Shown: positions 1 to 5,286, numbered from the stretch's first letter. The stretch is 6,639 nt of DNA from Chloroflexota bacterium (GCA_024648655.1 JAGGDZ010000414.1:1-6639), one strand, 5' to 3'. The notes: generated from the sequence alone by a model not told the origin. Numbers and translations: made by a program.

Positions 1-207
1 GAGTGCGACAAATGGGTCATCTATGTCGGCATAGACCTTCGGAATTATACCGTCCGACGAGCCTGGCCAGGGTGAAGCGGCATTCACGGGGAGGATGGGA
101 TGCTCGGGCACCCAGAATGAGTCGAATCCCAGTTCCTCAGCTCGCTTAGCTATGACGGCAACGTCCGCGGAATAGTCGGTCGGAAATGTAGAAATGCCAA
201 TGTTCAC
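1..207 (-). CDS. Luciferase-like (LLM class, probably F420-dependent) oxidoreductase, N-terminal fragment
   Basis: This is the first 69 codons of a gene that runs off the left edge of the window. Translation from GTG at 207 begins MNIGISTFPTDYSADVAV and continues with AEELGFDSFWVPEHPILPV, then VYADIDDPFVAL. The first beta strand, the 'AEELGFDSFWVPEH' segment and the 'YAD..DPFVAL' segment are typical of the luciferase-like monooxygenase fold. They most resemble its F420-dependent subgroup, in which reduced deazaflavin F420 donates hydride to varied substrates; the substrate cannot be told from this fragment. The GTG start is chosen because AGGAGG (222-217) lies 9 nt upstream and because the protein starts directly with the family's first strand. 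The enzyme is presumably cytoplasmic, since no signal peptide is visible. The gene is divergent from the tRNA-tuf unit and has its own promoter-like sequence, so it is probably functionally unrelated to it. The family call is firm; F420 rather than FMN use is inference. Confidence 0.85.
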   Translation of the reverse strand, partial: MNIGISTFPTDYSADVAVIAKRAEELGFDSFWVPEHPILPVNAASPWPGSSDGIIPKVYADIDDPFVAL

Positions 208-235
208 GATTAAGAACCTCCTGAAGATTTGGCAC

Positions 236-266
236 ATTATACGCACATCTGCGACACGATGTTCAA
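236..266 (-). promoter_or_regulatory. Probable sigma70-type promoter for the luciferase-like gene
   Basis: Read on the - strand, a perfect TATAAT (241-236) is preceded by TTGAAC (266-261) with a 19-nt spacer, longer than the preferred 17. Transcription would begin near 229, giving a leader of about 20 nt that contains AGGAGG before the GTG start at 207. The perfect -10 and the position suit a promoter. The spacing of the -35 is the weak point, so the -35 assignment is uncertain. Confidence 0.5.
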
Positions 267-405
267 TAGGCGCAACCGGATTGACACTTTGCTTGAATTC
301 TTGATGGGGGTTGCGTCTAAAGCTGACGGTGATAATATCGATTATTGATTGTGATTCGTCACCTAATTGGCAGCTTGATGCCCAGATGAACTGCGCTGAA
401 AATTA
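267..405. other. Divergent intergenic stretch without a recognisable gene
   Basis: The gene-free region between the left-hand oxidoreductase (start at 207) and the first tRNA (514) is about 306 nt. Its outer parts hold the two divergent promoters and a leader. This middle part shows no convincing ORF or RNA gene. An isolated TTGACA at 281-286 has no matching -10. A small AT-rich inverted repeat, ATAAT-ATCG-ATTAT (332-345), could be an operator but may be chance. Confidence 0.6.
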
Positions 406-434
406 TTGACCACATTCCGCGTGTTAGTTACAAT
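406..434 (+). promoter_or_regulatory. Sigma70-type promoter for the tRNA-tuf transcription unit
   Basis: TTGACC (406-411) and TACAAT (429-434) are separated by exactly 17 nt, and each box has one mismatch to consensus (TTGACA, TATAAT). Transcription would start near 441, about 70 nt before the first tRNA. No other candidate in 208-513 has both boxes well placed. It is the likely driver of the three tRNAs and tuf, and possibly of the genes beyond by read-through. Confidence 0.7.
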
Positions 435-445
435 ATAGAGTGCAC

Positions 446-492
446 TTAGGTTAGCGCCTGGAGTCAGTCCGCTAACCTGATTTGCTATCAGG
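446..492 (+). promoter_or_regulatory. Transcript leader with two overlapping hairpins upstream of the tRNAs
   Basis: Just after the predicted start site, GGTTAGCG (449-456) pairs perfectly with CGCTAACC (470-477). The helix extends outward through 446-448 and 478-480 to 11 bp with one G-U, around a 13-nt loop. A second hairpin, CCTGAT (476-481) with ATCAGG (487-492) around a 5-nt loop, reuses bases 476-480, so the two full helices exclude each other. No U-tract follows either, so this is not a standard intrinsic terminator. It may be a processing or regulatory structure; function is unknown. Confidence 0.4.
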
Positions 493-513
493 GCTGCAGG
501 CGCAAATGACGGT

Positions 514-587
514 GCCCCAGTGGCGCAACCGGAAGCGCAGCCGACTTGTAATCGGCAGGTTAGTGGGTTCGAGTCCCCTCTGGGGCT
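514..587 (+). tRNA. tRNA-Thr (anticodon TGT)
   Basis: Acceptor GCCCCAG (514-520) pairs with CTGGGGC (580-586). The D-stem GCGC/GCGC (523-526/535-538) encloses an 8-nt loop. The anticodon stem GCCGA/TCGGC (540-544/552-556) encloses CTTGTAA, with anticodon TGT at 547-549, reading ACN threonine codons. The T-loop TTCGAGT (568-574) is canonical and the discriminator is T587. CCA is not encoded (TTTT follows), so it must be added after processing. The molecule is 74 nt, one longer than expected. The T-arm contains an extra base, best placed as T564: without it the variable loop is AGGTT and the stem AGGGG/CCCCT is perfect. As written the stem has either a bulged U or a U-C mismatch with a six-base variable loop. 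It is the first of three tRNAs upstream of tuf, the same anticodon as the first gene of the E. coli tRNA-tufB operon. Confidence 0.93.
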
Positions 588-591
588 TTTC

Positions 592-654
592 TCTAATCCG
601 ACAGAACGTCAACGCTACGGACTCGTCGTCTAATGTGCGTTTACTTGGATTAGG
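592..654 (+). other. Structured spacer between tRNA-Thr and tRNA-Tyr
   Basis: CTAATCC (593-599) pairs exactly with GGATTAG (647-653), extending to about 10 bp with two G-U pairs and one A-T (592-601/645-654). Inside it, AACGC (611-615) can pair with GCGTT (637-641). The spacer is unusually long (112 nt) compared with the 49-nt gap before the next tRNA. It may guide tRNA processing, or it may be a degenerate former gene; it does not fold as a tRNA. Confidence 0.3.
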
Positions 655-699
655 TATATGCCTGTGATAGACTGAAATACGGCTGCGGTGCAAACCCCG

Positions 700-786
700 G
701 GAGGGATGGGAGAGTGGCTAAATCCACCAGACTGTAAATCTGGCGCCCGACGGGCTACGCAGGTTCGAATCCTGCTCCCTCCACCA
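700..786 (+). tRNA. tRNA-Tyr (anticodon GTA), CCA encoded
   Basis: This is a class II tRNA with a long variable arm. Acceptor GGAGGGA (700-706) pairs with TCCCTCC (776-782), followed by discriminator A783 and an encoded CCA (784-786). The anticodon stem CCAGA/TCTGG (727-731/739-743) holds CTGTAAA, with anticodon GTA at 734-736, which reads UAU/UAC. The variable arm (744-758) contains the short GCCC/GGGC helix typical of bacterial tRNA-Tyr. T-stem GCAGG/CCTGC (759-763/771-775) flanks TTCGAAT. All stems pair perfectly. It lies between two tRNA-Thr genes and is presumably cut from the same precursor. Confidence 0.97.
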
Positions 787-835
787 AGCAACACCGAGAT
801 TTGACCGAATCCTAGGCATCAAAAAACAAAACCGG

Positions 836-911
836 GCCCACATAGCTCAGTCGGTAGAGCGCGTTCTTGGTAAGAACGAGGTCAGCAGTTCAAGTCTGCT
901 TGTGGGCTCCA
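836..911 (+). tRNA. tRNA-Thr (anticodon GGT), CCA encoded
   Basis: Acceptor GCCCACA (836-842) pairs with TGTGGGC (901-907), followed by discriminator T908 and an encoded CCA (909-911). D-stem GCTC/GAGC is intact. The anticodon stem CGTTC/GAACG (862-866/874-878) holds TTGGTAA, with anticodon GGT at 869-871, which reads ACC/ACU. T-stem AGCAG/CTGCT (884-888/896-900) flanks TTCAAGT. It ends only 22 nt before the tuf start codon, so removal of its 3' trailer also forms the 5' end of tuf mRNA. The position just upstream of tuf corresponds to thrT in the E. coli tufB operon. Confidence 0.97.
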
Positions 912-933
912 CATTTGGAGGAAGAAAGCAAGA

Positions 934-2127
934 ATGGCTAAGCAAAGGTTTGAGAGAACTAAACCGCACATAAATGTTGGCACGATAGGGCACGTTGACC
1001 ACGGCAAAACGACCCTTACAGCTGCGATCACCAAAGTGTTGAGCAGCGCAGGCCTTGCCGACTTCAGGGCGTTCGATAGCATTGATAACGCTCCGGAGGA
1101 AAAAGAGCGCGGCGTCACGATTGCGATTCAGCATGTGGAGTACGAAACAGACACTCGCCACTACGCGCATGTTGACTGCCCGGGTCACGCGGACTACATC
1201 AAGAACATGATTACCGGCGCGGCGCAGATGGACGGCGCCATCCTCGTCGTCAGCGCGCCGGACGGCGCTATGCCACAGACCCGCGAGCACATCCTGCTTG
1301 CGCGTCAGGTGGAAGTGCCCGCGATGGTCGTCGCCCTTAACAAGGTCGATATGATGGACGACGAGGAATTGCTGGAGCTTGTCGAGCTAGAACTTGACGA
1401 ACTGCTTTCCGAGTATGGCTTCGAGAACGTGCCCATCGTCAGGGTAAGTGCCCTAAATGCTCTGGAATCCGAAGACAACGACCGGGACTCCGAGTGGGGC
1501 AAGGGCATCTGGGAGCTGATGGACGCGGTTGATGAGAACATTCCGATGCCGGAGAGGCCGCGCGACCAGCCATTCCTGATGCCTATCGAGGACGTGTTCA
1601 GCATCAAGGGGCGCGGTACAGTAGTGACGGGTCGCGTCGAAAAGGGCATCGTGAAGGTGGGAGACCAGGTTGAGATTGTGGGCATCAAGGACACCACGAC
1701 CACCACGGTCACCGGTGTAGAGATGTTCCACAAGTTGATGGATGAGGCCGAGCCAGGCGACGCGGTAGGCGTGCTTCTGCGCGGCGTTGACCGCGACGAG
1801 GTTGAGCGAGGGCAGGTGCTGGCAGCCCCGGGTAGCATACTCCCGCACAAGGATTACGAGGCACAAGTGTATGTTCTGAGCAAGGACGAAGGCGGACGTC
1901 ATACGCCGTTCTTCAATGGCTATAAGCCACAGTTCTTCATCCGCACTACCGACGTGACAGGTGAGATAAACCTGCCTGAGGGCACCGAGATGGTCATGCC
2001 CGGCGACAACATCGAGATGAACGTGAAACTCATAACGCCGGTCGCTGCCGATGAGCAGTTGCGGTTCGCTGTCCGTGAGGGTGGGCGCACCGTTGGCTCC
2101 GGTGTCATAACCAGGATTAACGACTGA
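934..2127 (+). CDS. tuf: Elongation factor Tu (EF-Tu)
   Basis: EF-Tu is the GTPase that carries aminoacyl-tRNA to the ribosomal A site. The protein is 397 aa, the usual length. The GTPase domain shows the P-loop GHVDHGKT (19-26), the switch I segment '[13 protein letters not shown]' (51-63), DCPGH (81-85) with the catalytic His85, the guanine-specificity motif as NKVD (136-139; many homologues have NKCD) and SAL (172-174). Domain 2 includes [13 protein letters not shown] (226-238). Domain 3 ends in the typical '[12 protein letters not shown]' segment. No key residue is missing. The ATG is preceded by GGAGGA (917-922) with an 11-nt spacer, and the N-terminus [12 protein letters not shown] matches the family. 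It sits directly behind tRNA-Thr(GGT) and is closed by a strong terminator at 2144-2181, so it can be expressed above the downstream genes. Whether the genome has a second tuf copy cannot be seen here. Confidence 0.99.
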   Translation: MAKQRFERTKPHINVGTIGHVDHGKTTLTAAITKVLSSAGLADFRAFDSIDNAPEEKERGVTIAIQHVEYETDTRHYAHVDCPGHADYIKNMITGAAQMDGAILVVSAPDGAMPQTREHILLARQVEVPAMVVALNKVDMMDDEELLELVELELDELLSEYGFENVPIVRVSALNALESEDNDRDSEWGKGIWELMDAVDENIPMPERPRDQPFLMPIEDVFSIKGRGTVVTGRVEKGIVKVGDQVEIVGIKDTTTTTVTGVEMFHKLMDEAEPGDAVGVLLRGVDRDEVERGQVLAAPGSILPHKDYEAQVYVLSKDEGGRHTPFFNGYKPQFFIRTTDVTGEINLPEGTEMVMPGDNIEMNVKLITPVAADEQLRFAVREGGRTVGSGVITRIND

Positions 2128-2143
2128 CAAGTGAATTGCATTA

Positions 2144-2181
2144 GTAGGGCTGTGGTAGCTTAATCACAGCCCTGCTTTTTT
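2144..2181 (+). terminator. Intrinsic terminator after tuf
   Basis: AGGGCTGTG (2146-2154) pairs perfectly with CACAGCCCT (2165-2173). The helix can extend at the base with G2144-C2175 and T2145-G2174, and at the top with two more pairs, leaving a small AT-rich loop. Six T residues (2176-2181) follow at once. This is a textbook Rho-independent terminator 16 nt after the tuf stop codon. Because rpmG begins only 28 nt later and no good promoter lies between, it probably lets a fraction of transcripts through. Confidence 0.92.
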
Positions 2182-2208
2182 GAGACTCAGAAGAGAACGA
2201 GAATACAT

Positions 2209-2376
2209 ATGGCGCGAAGGGCGGAAAACCGCATCATCATCAATCTGGGTTGTGTCGATTGCCGTGAGCGGACTTACCACTCGACAAAGAATCGGCGCAA
2301 CGACCCACAGCGTATCGAACTGAAGAAGTTCTGCCCACGGTGTAGATCTCACACTCTCCACCGGGAGGTTAGGTAG
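2209..2376 (+). CDS. rpmG: 50S ribosomal protein L33
   Basis: This is a 55-aa protein reading [15 protein letters not shown], then [16 protein letters not shown], and ending [15 protein letters not shown]. The small fold with two CxxC pairs, C15/C18 and C42/C45, is the zinc-binding (C+) form of L33, a protein near the E site of the large subunit. The '[11 protein letters not shown]' core and 'FCPRC' are diagnostic. Length is within the family's usual 49-56 aa. The start codon follows a weak purine-rich stretch (2192-2203) rather than a clear Shine-Dalgarno sequence, but the N-terminus matches the family and no other start fits. secE starts 6 nt after the stop. The tRNA-Trp gene often found between rpmG and secE in bacteria is absent. 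The zinc form, rather than the zinc-free paralogue, suggests this is the housekeeping copy. Confidence 0.97.
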   Translation: MARRAENRIIINLGCVDCRERTYHSTKNRRNDPQRIELKKFCPRCRSHTLHREVR

Positions 2377-2382
2377 GCGAGC

Positions 2383-2619
2383 ATGGCTACTAATCCAAGC
2401 GCACCCAGAAGGCTAGGGAACAGGTCTGCCCGCAGAGCATTTGGGCTTTCCGGGATAACTGAGATTGTCTCGGAGCTACGCCGCGTAACTTGGCCGACTT
2501 ATGAGGAAACCTTCCGACTATCGGTGATGGTCATAGCCGTTGCTGCGGCGATCGGTGTGTTTCTAGGTGTGGTTGATCTGGGTTTTTCCAGTCTGTTTGA
2601 CATAATCCTAGGGAATTAA
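2383..2619 (+). CDS. secE: Preprotein translocase subunit SecE
   Basis: SecE is the small essential subunit that clamps SecY in the SecYEG protein-export channel of the cytoplasmic membrane. The 78-aa protein has a basic N-terminus (R9, R10, R14, R17, R18). It then carries the conserved amphipathic helix motif ELRRVTWPTYEET (31-43), in which V-T-W-P is the hallmark, and a single membrane segment at about 45-67 (LSVMVIAVAAAIGVFLGVV). This is the short, one-helix form usual outside the gamma-proteobacteria, whose SecE has three segments. The ATG follows AGGT at 2371-2374, overlapping the end of rpmG, with a stronger GGGAGG (2363-2368) further up. The gap to nusG is 3 nt, so rpmG, secE and nusG are surely co-transcribed and probably translationally coupled. 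Confidence 0.97.
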   Translation: MATNPSAPRRLGNRSARRAFGLSGITEIVSELRRVTWPTYEETFRLSVMVIAVAAAIGVFLGVVDLGFSSLFDIILGN

Positions 2620-2622
2620 GAG

Positions 2623-3186
2623 ATGAACAAGACTGGAGAAATCGAACAGCCGCGCTGGTATGTGTTGCACGCGTACTCAGGACATGAGGGCCGCGTGAAG
2701 CAGAATCTTGAGCAGCGTGTCTCTAATATGGATATGAGCCATAAAATTCTTGAGGTCTTCGTCCCGCAAGAAGAAGAAATCGAAATTCAGGGCGGGCAGC
2801 GCAAAACAGTATCGCAGCGTGTATTCCCCGGTTATATATTTGTGCATATGCGGATGGATGATGAGAGCTGGCACATCGTCCGCAGCACACCGGGAGTTAC
2901 CGGTTTCGTCTCAGCCGAGGATGACAGGGAAGCTCGACCAAGGCCGGTTCCGCTTGATGAGCGTGAAGAGCAGACCATTCTCGGATTCAAGGATACGGAC
3001 CAGCCACGTGTGCGTGTTGGCTTCACCCAAGGTCAGGCGGTCCGTATTACCGACGGGCCATTCGTCGATTTCATGGGTGTTGTCGATGAAGTGCACGCGG
3101 ACAGAACTAAATTGAAGGTTCTGGTTTCATTCTTTGGGAGGGAAACACCTGTGGAGCTTGACTTCCTTCAGGTTGAACGCGCATAG
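2623..3186 (+). CDS. nusG: Transcription termination/antitermination factor NusG
   Basis: NusG binds RNA polymerase through its N-terminal domain and contacts Rho or ribosomal protein S10 through its KOW domain. It affects pausing, Rho-dependent termination and coupling to translation. The 187-aa protein shows the NGN domain at about 10-115, with [12 protein letters not shown] (11-22), VFPGYIFV (67-74) and STPGVTGFV (88-96). The C-terminal KOW domain spans about 134-187, with GPFVDFMG (145-152) and [15 protein letters not shown] (171-185). No extra insertion is seen. It starts 3 nt after secE, with AGGG (2610-2613) inside the end of secE as the likely ribosome-binding site. It is followed by a 122-nt structured spacer before rplK. 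Confidence 0.98.
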   Translation: MNKTGEIEQPRWYVLHAYSGHEGRVKQNLEQRVSNMDMSHKILEVFVPQEEEIEIQGGQRKTVSQRVFPGYIFVHMRMDDESWHIVRSTPGVTGFVSAEDDREARPRPVPLDEREEQTILGFKDTDQPRVRVGFTQGQAVRITDGPFVDFMGVVDEVHADRTKLKVLVSFFGRETPVELDFLQVERA

Positions 3187-3202
3187 CAAGGCAAAGAAAA
3201 GG

Positions 3203-3244
3203 CTTTGGCTGCCATTTACAGGCAGCAAGAATACAGTGTGCTGC
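3203..3244 (+). promoter_or_regulatory. Competing hairpins in the nusG-rplK spacer
   Basis: Hairpin A pairs GCTGCC (3208-3213) with GGCAGC (3221-3226) around a 7-nt loop, and can extend with UU/AA across a bulged G. Hairpin B pairs GCAGCA (3222-3227) with TGCTGC (3239-3244) around an 11-nt loop. Both need bases 3222-3226, so only one can form at a time. No U-tract follows and no well-spaced promoter is seen in the spacer. The region is where control of the L11 operon by L1 would be expected, but I could not match it to a known L1-binding shape. Confidence 0.4.
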
Positions 3245-3308
3245 AAACTCCCATCAGCCCTACAATCGCCACATAACACTGCGCTTACACTTACAAAGGA
3301 TTAATCAG

Positions 3309-3734
3309 TTGGCTAAGAAAGTAATGACGATGATAAAGCTCCAGATAGAGGCAGGCAAAGCCACGCCTGCCCCTCCGGTTGGTCCCGCGCTTGGACAGCA
3401 CGGCGTCAATATCATGGGGTTTGTTAAAGAGTACAATGAGCGCACAGGTTCCCAATCGGGAAATATCGTGCCGGTGGAGATTACGGTCTTTGAAGACCGC
3501 TCATTCACATTCATCACGAAAAGCCCACCTGCCTCGGACCTGCTGAGGAAAGCCGCCAATATCGATAAGGGCAGCGGCAACCCTCTTGCGGAAAAGGTCG
3601 CTCGCATTCCTAGAGATAGAGTGCGTGAGATCGCAGAACAAAAGATGGACGACCTCAACGCGGCAGACCTTGAAGGTGCGATGCGTATTATTGAGGGAAC
3701 TGCGCGTAGTATGGGCATTGAGGTCCAACAATAG
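3309..3734 (+). CDS. rplK: 50S ribosomal protein L11
   Basis: L11 forms the base of the GTPase-associated centre with 23S rRNA and contacts EF-G, EF-Tu and release factors; it also senses uncharged tRNA with RelA. The 141-aa protein has the expected length. The N-terminal domain carries the proline-rich [17 protein letters not shown] (22-38), followed by VKEYNERT. The C-terminal rRNA-binding domain has DDLNA (114-118) and GTARSMGI (130-137). The start is TTG: AAAGGA (3295-3300) lies 8 nt upstream, and the sequence after the TTG ([17 protein letters not shown]) matches the family's N-terminus. Starting at the next Met (residue 6) would lose conserved residues. It is followed by rplA after 47 nt, the usual L11 operon. 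Confidence 0.98.
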   Translation: MAKKVMTMIKLQIEAGKATPAPPVGPALGQHGVNIMGFVKEYNERTGSQSGNIVPVEITVFEDRSFTFITKSPPASDLLRKAANIDKGSGNPLAEKVARIPRDRVREIAEQKMDDLNAADLEGAMRIIEGTARSMGIEVQQ

Positions 3735-3781
3735 CGCTGTGGGAAGACAGGGCGACAAGACAGCTCAGAATAGGAAGTGCG

Positions 3782-4495
3782 ATGGCTAAACGTGGAAAGC
3801 GGCACAACGCGGCAACCGCGGCAATACAAAAAGATTTCGAGTACCAGCCGGAAGAGGCAGTGACGCTTGCCAAGAGCAACGCTACCGCGAAATTCGATGA
3901 GACTATGGAATTACACCTGCGGACAGGTGCAGATCCGCGTCACGCTGATCAGATGATTCGAGGAGTCGCACTCCTGCCGCACGGCGTAGGCAAGACGGTG
4001 CGCGTAACGGTGTTTACGCAAGGCGAAGCCGTTACCGTCGCGGAGGAGGCGGGCGCCGACTTTGTCGGCTCTGATGAGATAATCAAGAATGTGGAGGACG
4101 GCTGGGTAGATTTCGATGTGTCAATTGCCACTCCCGATATGATGGGTAGAATTGGTAGGCTCGGTCGGATACTCGGCAGAAGAGGTCTTATGCCGAACCC
4201 CCGCACCGGCACGGTTGTCCAGCCGGACGAACTGCCAAGAGCGATTCGTGAAGCGAAGTTGGGTAGAGTGGAATACCGAGTTGATCGAACTTCCTTGATT
4301 CACGTGCCGATAGGCAAGGCAAGTTTTGAAGTCAGCCAGTTGATGGATAATCTGACTTCACTGATGGACAATATCGTCAGGGCGCGCCCGAGTGGAGTGA
4401 AGGGGCAGTATATCAAGACCGCTTATCTGACGACGACGATGGGGCCAAGTGTCAAGATGGATGTTGCCAGTGCCAGCGCACTTAGAGTAGAATAA
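3782..4495 (+). CDS. rplA: 50S ribosomal protein L1
   Basis: L1 forms the mobile L1 stalk that helps move deacylated tRNA out of the E site. In many bacteria it also represses the rplK-rplA mRNA. The 237-aa protein is of normal length and includes 'KFDETMELHLRTGADPRHAD' (37-56), the signature LGRRGLMPNPRTGTV (131-145), and near the C-terminus PSGVKGQYIKTAYLTTTMGP (203-222). All are standard features of bacterial L1. The ATG has AGGAAG (3772-3777) a few bases upstream. The 47-nt spacer from rplK can fold GCTGT (3736-3740) with ACAGC (3760-3764), a weak helix of unknown meaning. After the stop, a 225-nt spacer with an L10 leader separates it from rplJ. Confidence 0.98.
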   Translation: MAKRGKRHNAATAAIQKDFEYQPEEAVTLAKSNATAKFDETMELHLRTGADPRHADQMIRGVALLPHGVGKTVRVTVFTQGEAVTVAEEAGADFVGSDEIIKNVEDGWVDFDVSIATPDMMGRIGRLGRILGRRGLMPNPRTGTVVQPDELPRAIREAKLGRVEYRVDRTSLIHVPIGKASFEVSQLMDNLTSLMDNIVRARPSGVKGQYIKTAYLTTTMGPSVKMDVASASALRVE

Positions 4496-4509
4496 AAGTC
4501 TAAATCGAT

Positions 4510-4642
4510 GCCGCAGACTGCGGGCCTCCTCATGGAGATAATACTCCAGCCCGTATAGGCACACTCAACAGGTAAATGATTGCCTGTAGGTTCGGATTAT
4601 TACTGAACTGTGCCCTGAGTCTGCCGCGGCTCGGGGTTTTTT
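4510..4642 (+). promoter_or_regulatory. L10 leader (ribosomal protein L10-L12 attenuator RNA)
   Basis: This folded mRNA leader sits upstream of rplJ. Basal helix P1 joins GCAGACT (4513-4519) to AGTCTGC (4618-4624). One arm is CGGGC/GCCCG (4521-4525/4549-4553), capped by TGGAG/CTCCA (4533-4537/4544-4548). A second arm closes with GGCACA/TGTGCC (4558-4563/4609-4614) and holds two hairpins, ACAGGT/GCCTGT (near 4569-4588) and GTTCG/TGAAC (near 4590-4608). The 3' strand of P1 is also part of the terminator at 4613-4642, so P1 acts as an antiterminator. In known L10 leaders the L10-(L12)4 complex binds the RNA and represses its own genes. Position, three-way layout and the overlapping terminator support that class. 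I did not verify the kink-turn. Confidence 0.85.
4613..4642 (+). terminator. Attenuator terminator of the rplJL leader
   Basis: CCCTGAGTC (4613-4621) pairs with GGCTCGGGG (4628-4636) through 9 bp including two G-U pairs, around the 6-nt loop TGCCGC. Six T residues (4637-4642) follow. Forming it breaks both P1 and the base of the second arm of the L10 leader, so it is a conditional terminator about 78 nt before rplJ. Confidence 0.88.
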
Positions 4643-4720
4643 GGTTAATAGGGACGGTTGTAGATGAACGGATCGCTCAGATGGGCATTCCGGTATGCGA
4701 AAGACAGATGAGGTAACAAG

Positions 4721-5254
4721 TTGCCTACTGATAGGAAAGTACAGGCTGTTCAGGATATGACGGAATGGCTGGATGGCGCGACAATAGTCATCTCGACCGG
4801 CTATGCGGGGCTGCCAGTTGCCGATATGACCTCGCTCAGACGCGCATTGCGCGAGAAGGAAGTCCGTTACAAGGTTGTAAAGAATACGCTTGCGTATATC
4901 GCCGCTGAAAATGCAGGTAGGCCCGAATTGAAGGAAATAATCCAGGGGCCGAGCGCAATCGCTTTCGGTTACGGAGAGCCGACTGACCCGGCGAAGGCGT
5001 TGTCCGAGTTCATACGGGAGACACGTTCACCGCTACAGATTCACGGCGCTGTTCTGGATGGCAGGGTCTTAGACGGAGCGCAGGTTGAACAGCTTGCCAG
5101 CCTGCCGAGCAAGGACGAACTAGTAGCGCAGATGCTTTCGCGGATGCAATCGCCGATTGCCGGACTTGTTAATGTGCTGAATGGTCCAATTGGCGGGCTT
5201 GCTAGAGTGTTGCAAGGACGTATCGACCAGATGCATGAGCAGCCAGCAGAATAA
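4721..5254 (+). CDS. rplJ: 50S ribosomal protein L10
   Basis: L10 is the stalk base protein that anchors L7/L12 dimers and, with them, represses its own mRNA through the leader upstream. The 177-aa protein is slightly longer than the E. coli form (165). It has the N-terminal helix (MPTDRKVQAVQDMTEWL), YKVVKNTL (50-57), GPSAIAFGYGEPTDPAKAL (76-94) and LASLPSKDEL (125-134). A C-terminal helical region (about 135-172) is where L12 dimers bind. The start is TTG, with GAGGT (4710-4714) 6 nt upstream. An in-frame TGA at 4709-4711 rules out any longer form, and the next Met (residue 13) lies inside the conserved first helix. rplL follows after 45 nt. Confidence 0.98.
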   Translation: MPTDRKVQAVQDMTEWLDGATIVISTGYAGLPVADMTSLRRALREKEVRYKVVKNTLAYIAAENAGRPELKEIIQGPSAIAFGYGEPTDPAKALSEFIRETRSPLQIHGAVLDGRVLDGAQVEQLASLPSKDELVAQMLSRMQSPIAGLVNVLNGPIGGLARVLQGRIDQMHEQPAE

Positions 5255-5286
5255 CTTAAGAGAAAATTAGGCAAGAAGCTAAATCA

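Noticed and set aside
281..309. TTGACA as a promoter -35
   Set aside because: The box is perfect but the hexamer at the right distance is ATGGGG, not a -10.
472..693. Short frames on both strands across tRNA-Thr(TGT)
   Set aside because: They overlap a clear tRNA gene, and their translations show no family resemblance.
801..829. TTGACC before tRNA-Thr(GGT) as a second promoter
   Set aside because: No -10-like hexamer lies 16-18 nt downstream; the region is a run of A with single C.
847..1290. A 147-codon - strand frame covering tRNA-Thr(GGT) and the start of tuf
   Set aside because: It runs through an intact tRNA and the conserved tuf P-loop region, with no domain and no suitable ribosome-binding site.
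1453..2130. A 225-codon open frame on the - strand opposite tuf
   Set aside because: It lies wholly antisense to tuf, and its protein has no recognisable domain. Long antisense frames are expected opposite a codon-biased, highly expressed gene.
2136..2164. TTGCAT-N17-CTTAAT as a promoter for rpmG
   Set aside because: Three of six and four of six matches only, and it lies inside the tuf terminator stem-loop, whose base composition explains it.
3261..3266. TACAAT upstream of rplK as a -10 box
   Set aside because: The hexamer 17 nt upstream (GTGCTG) bears no resemblance to a -35, and there is no extended -10.
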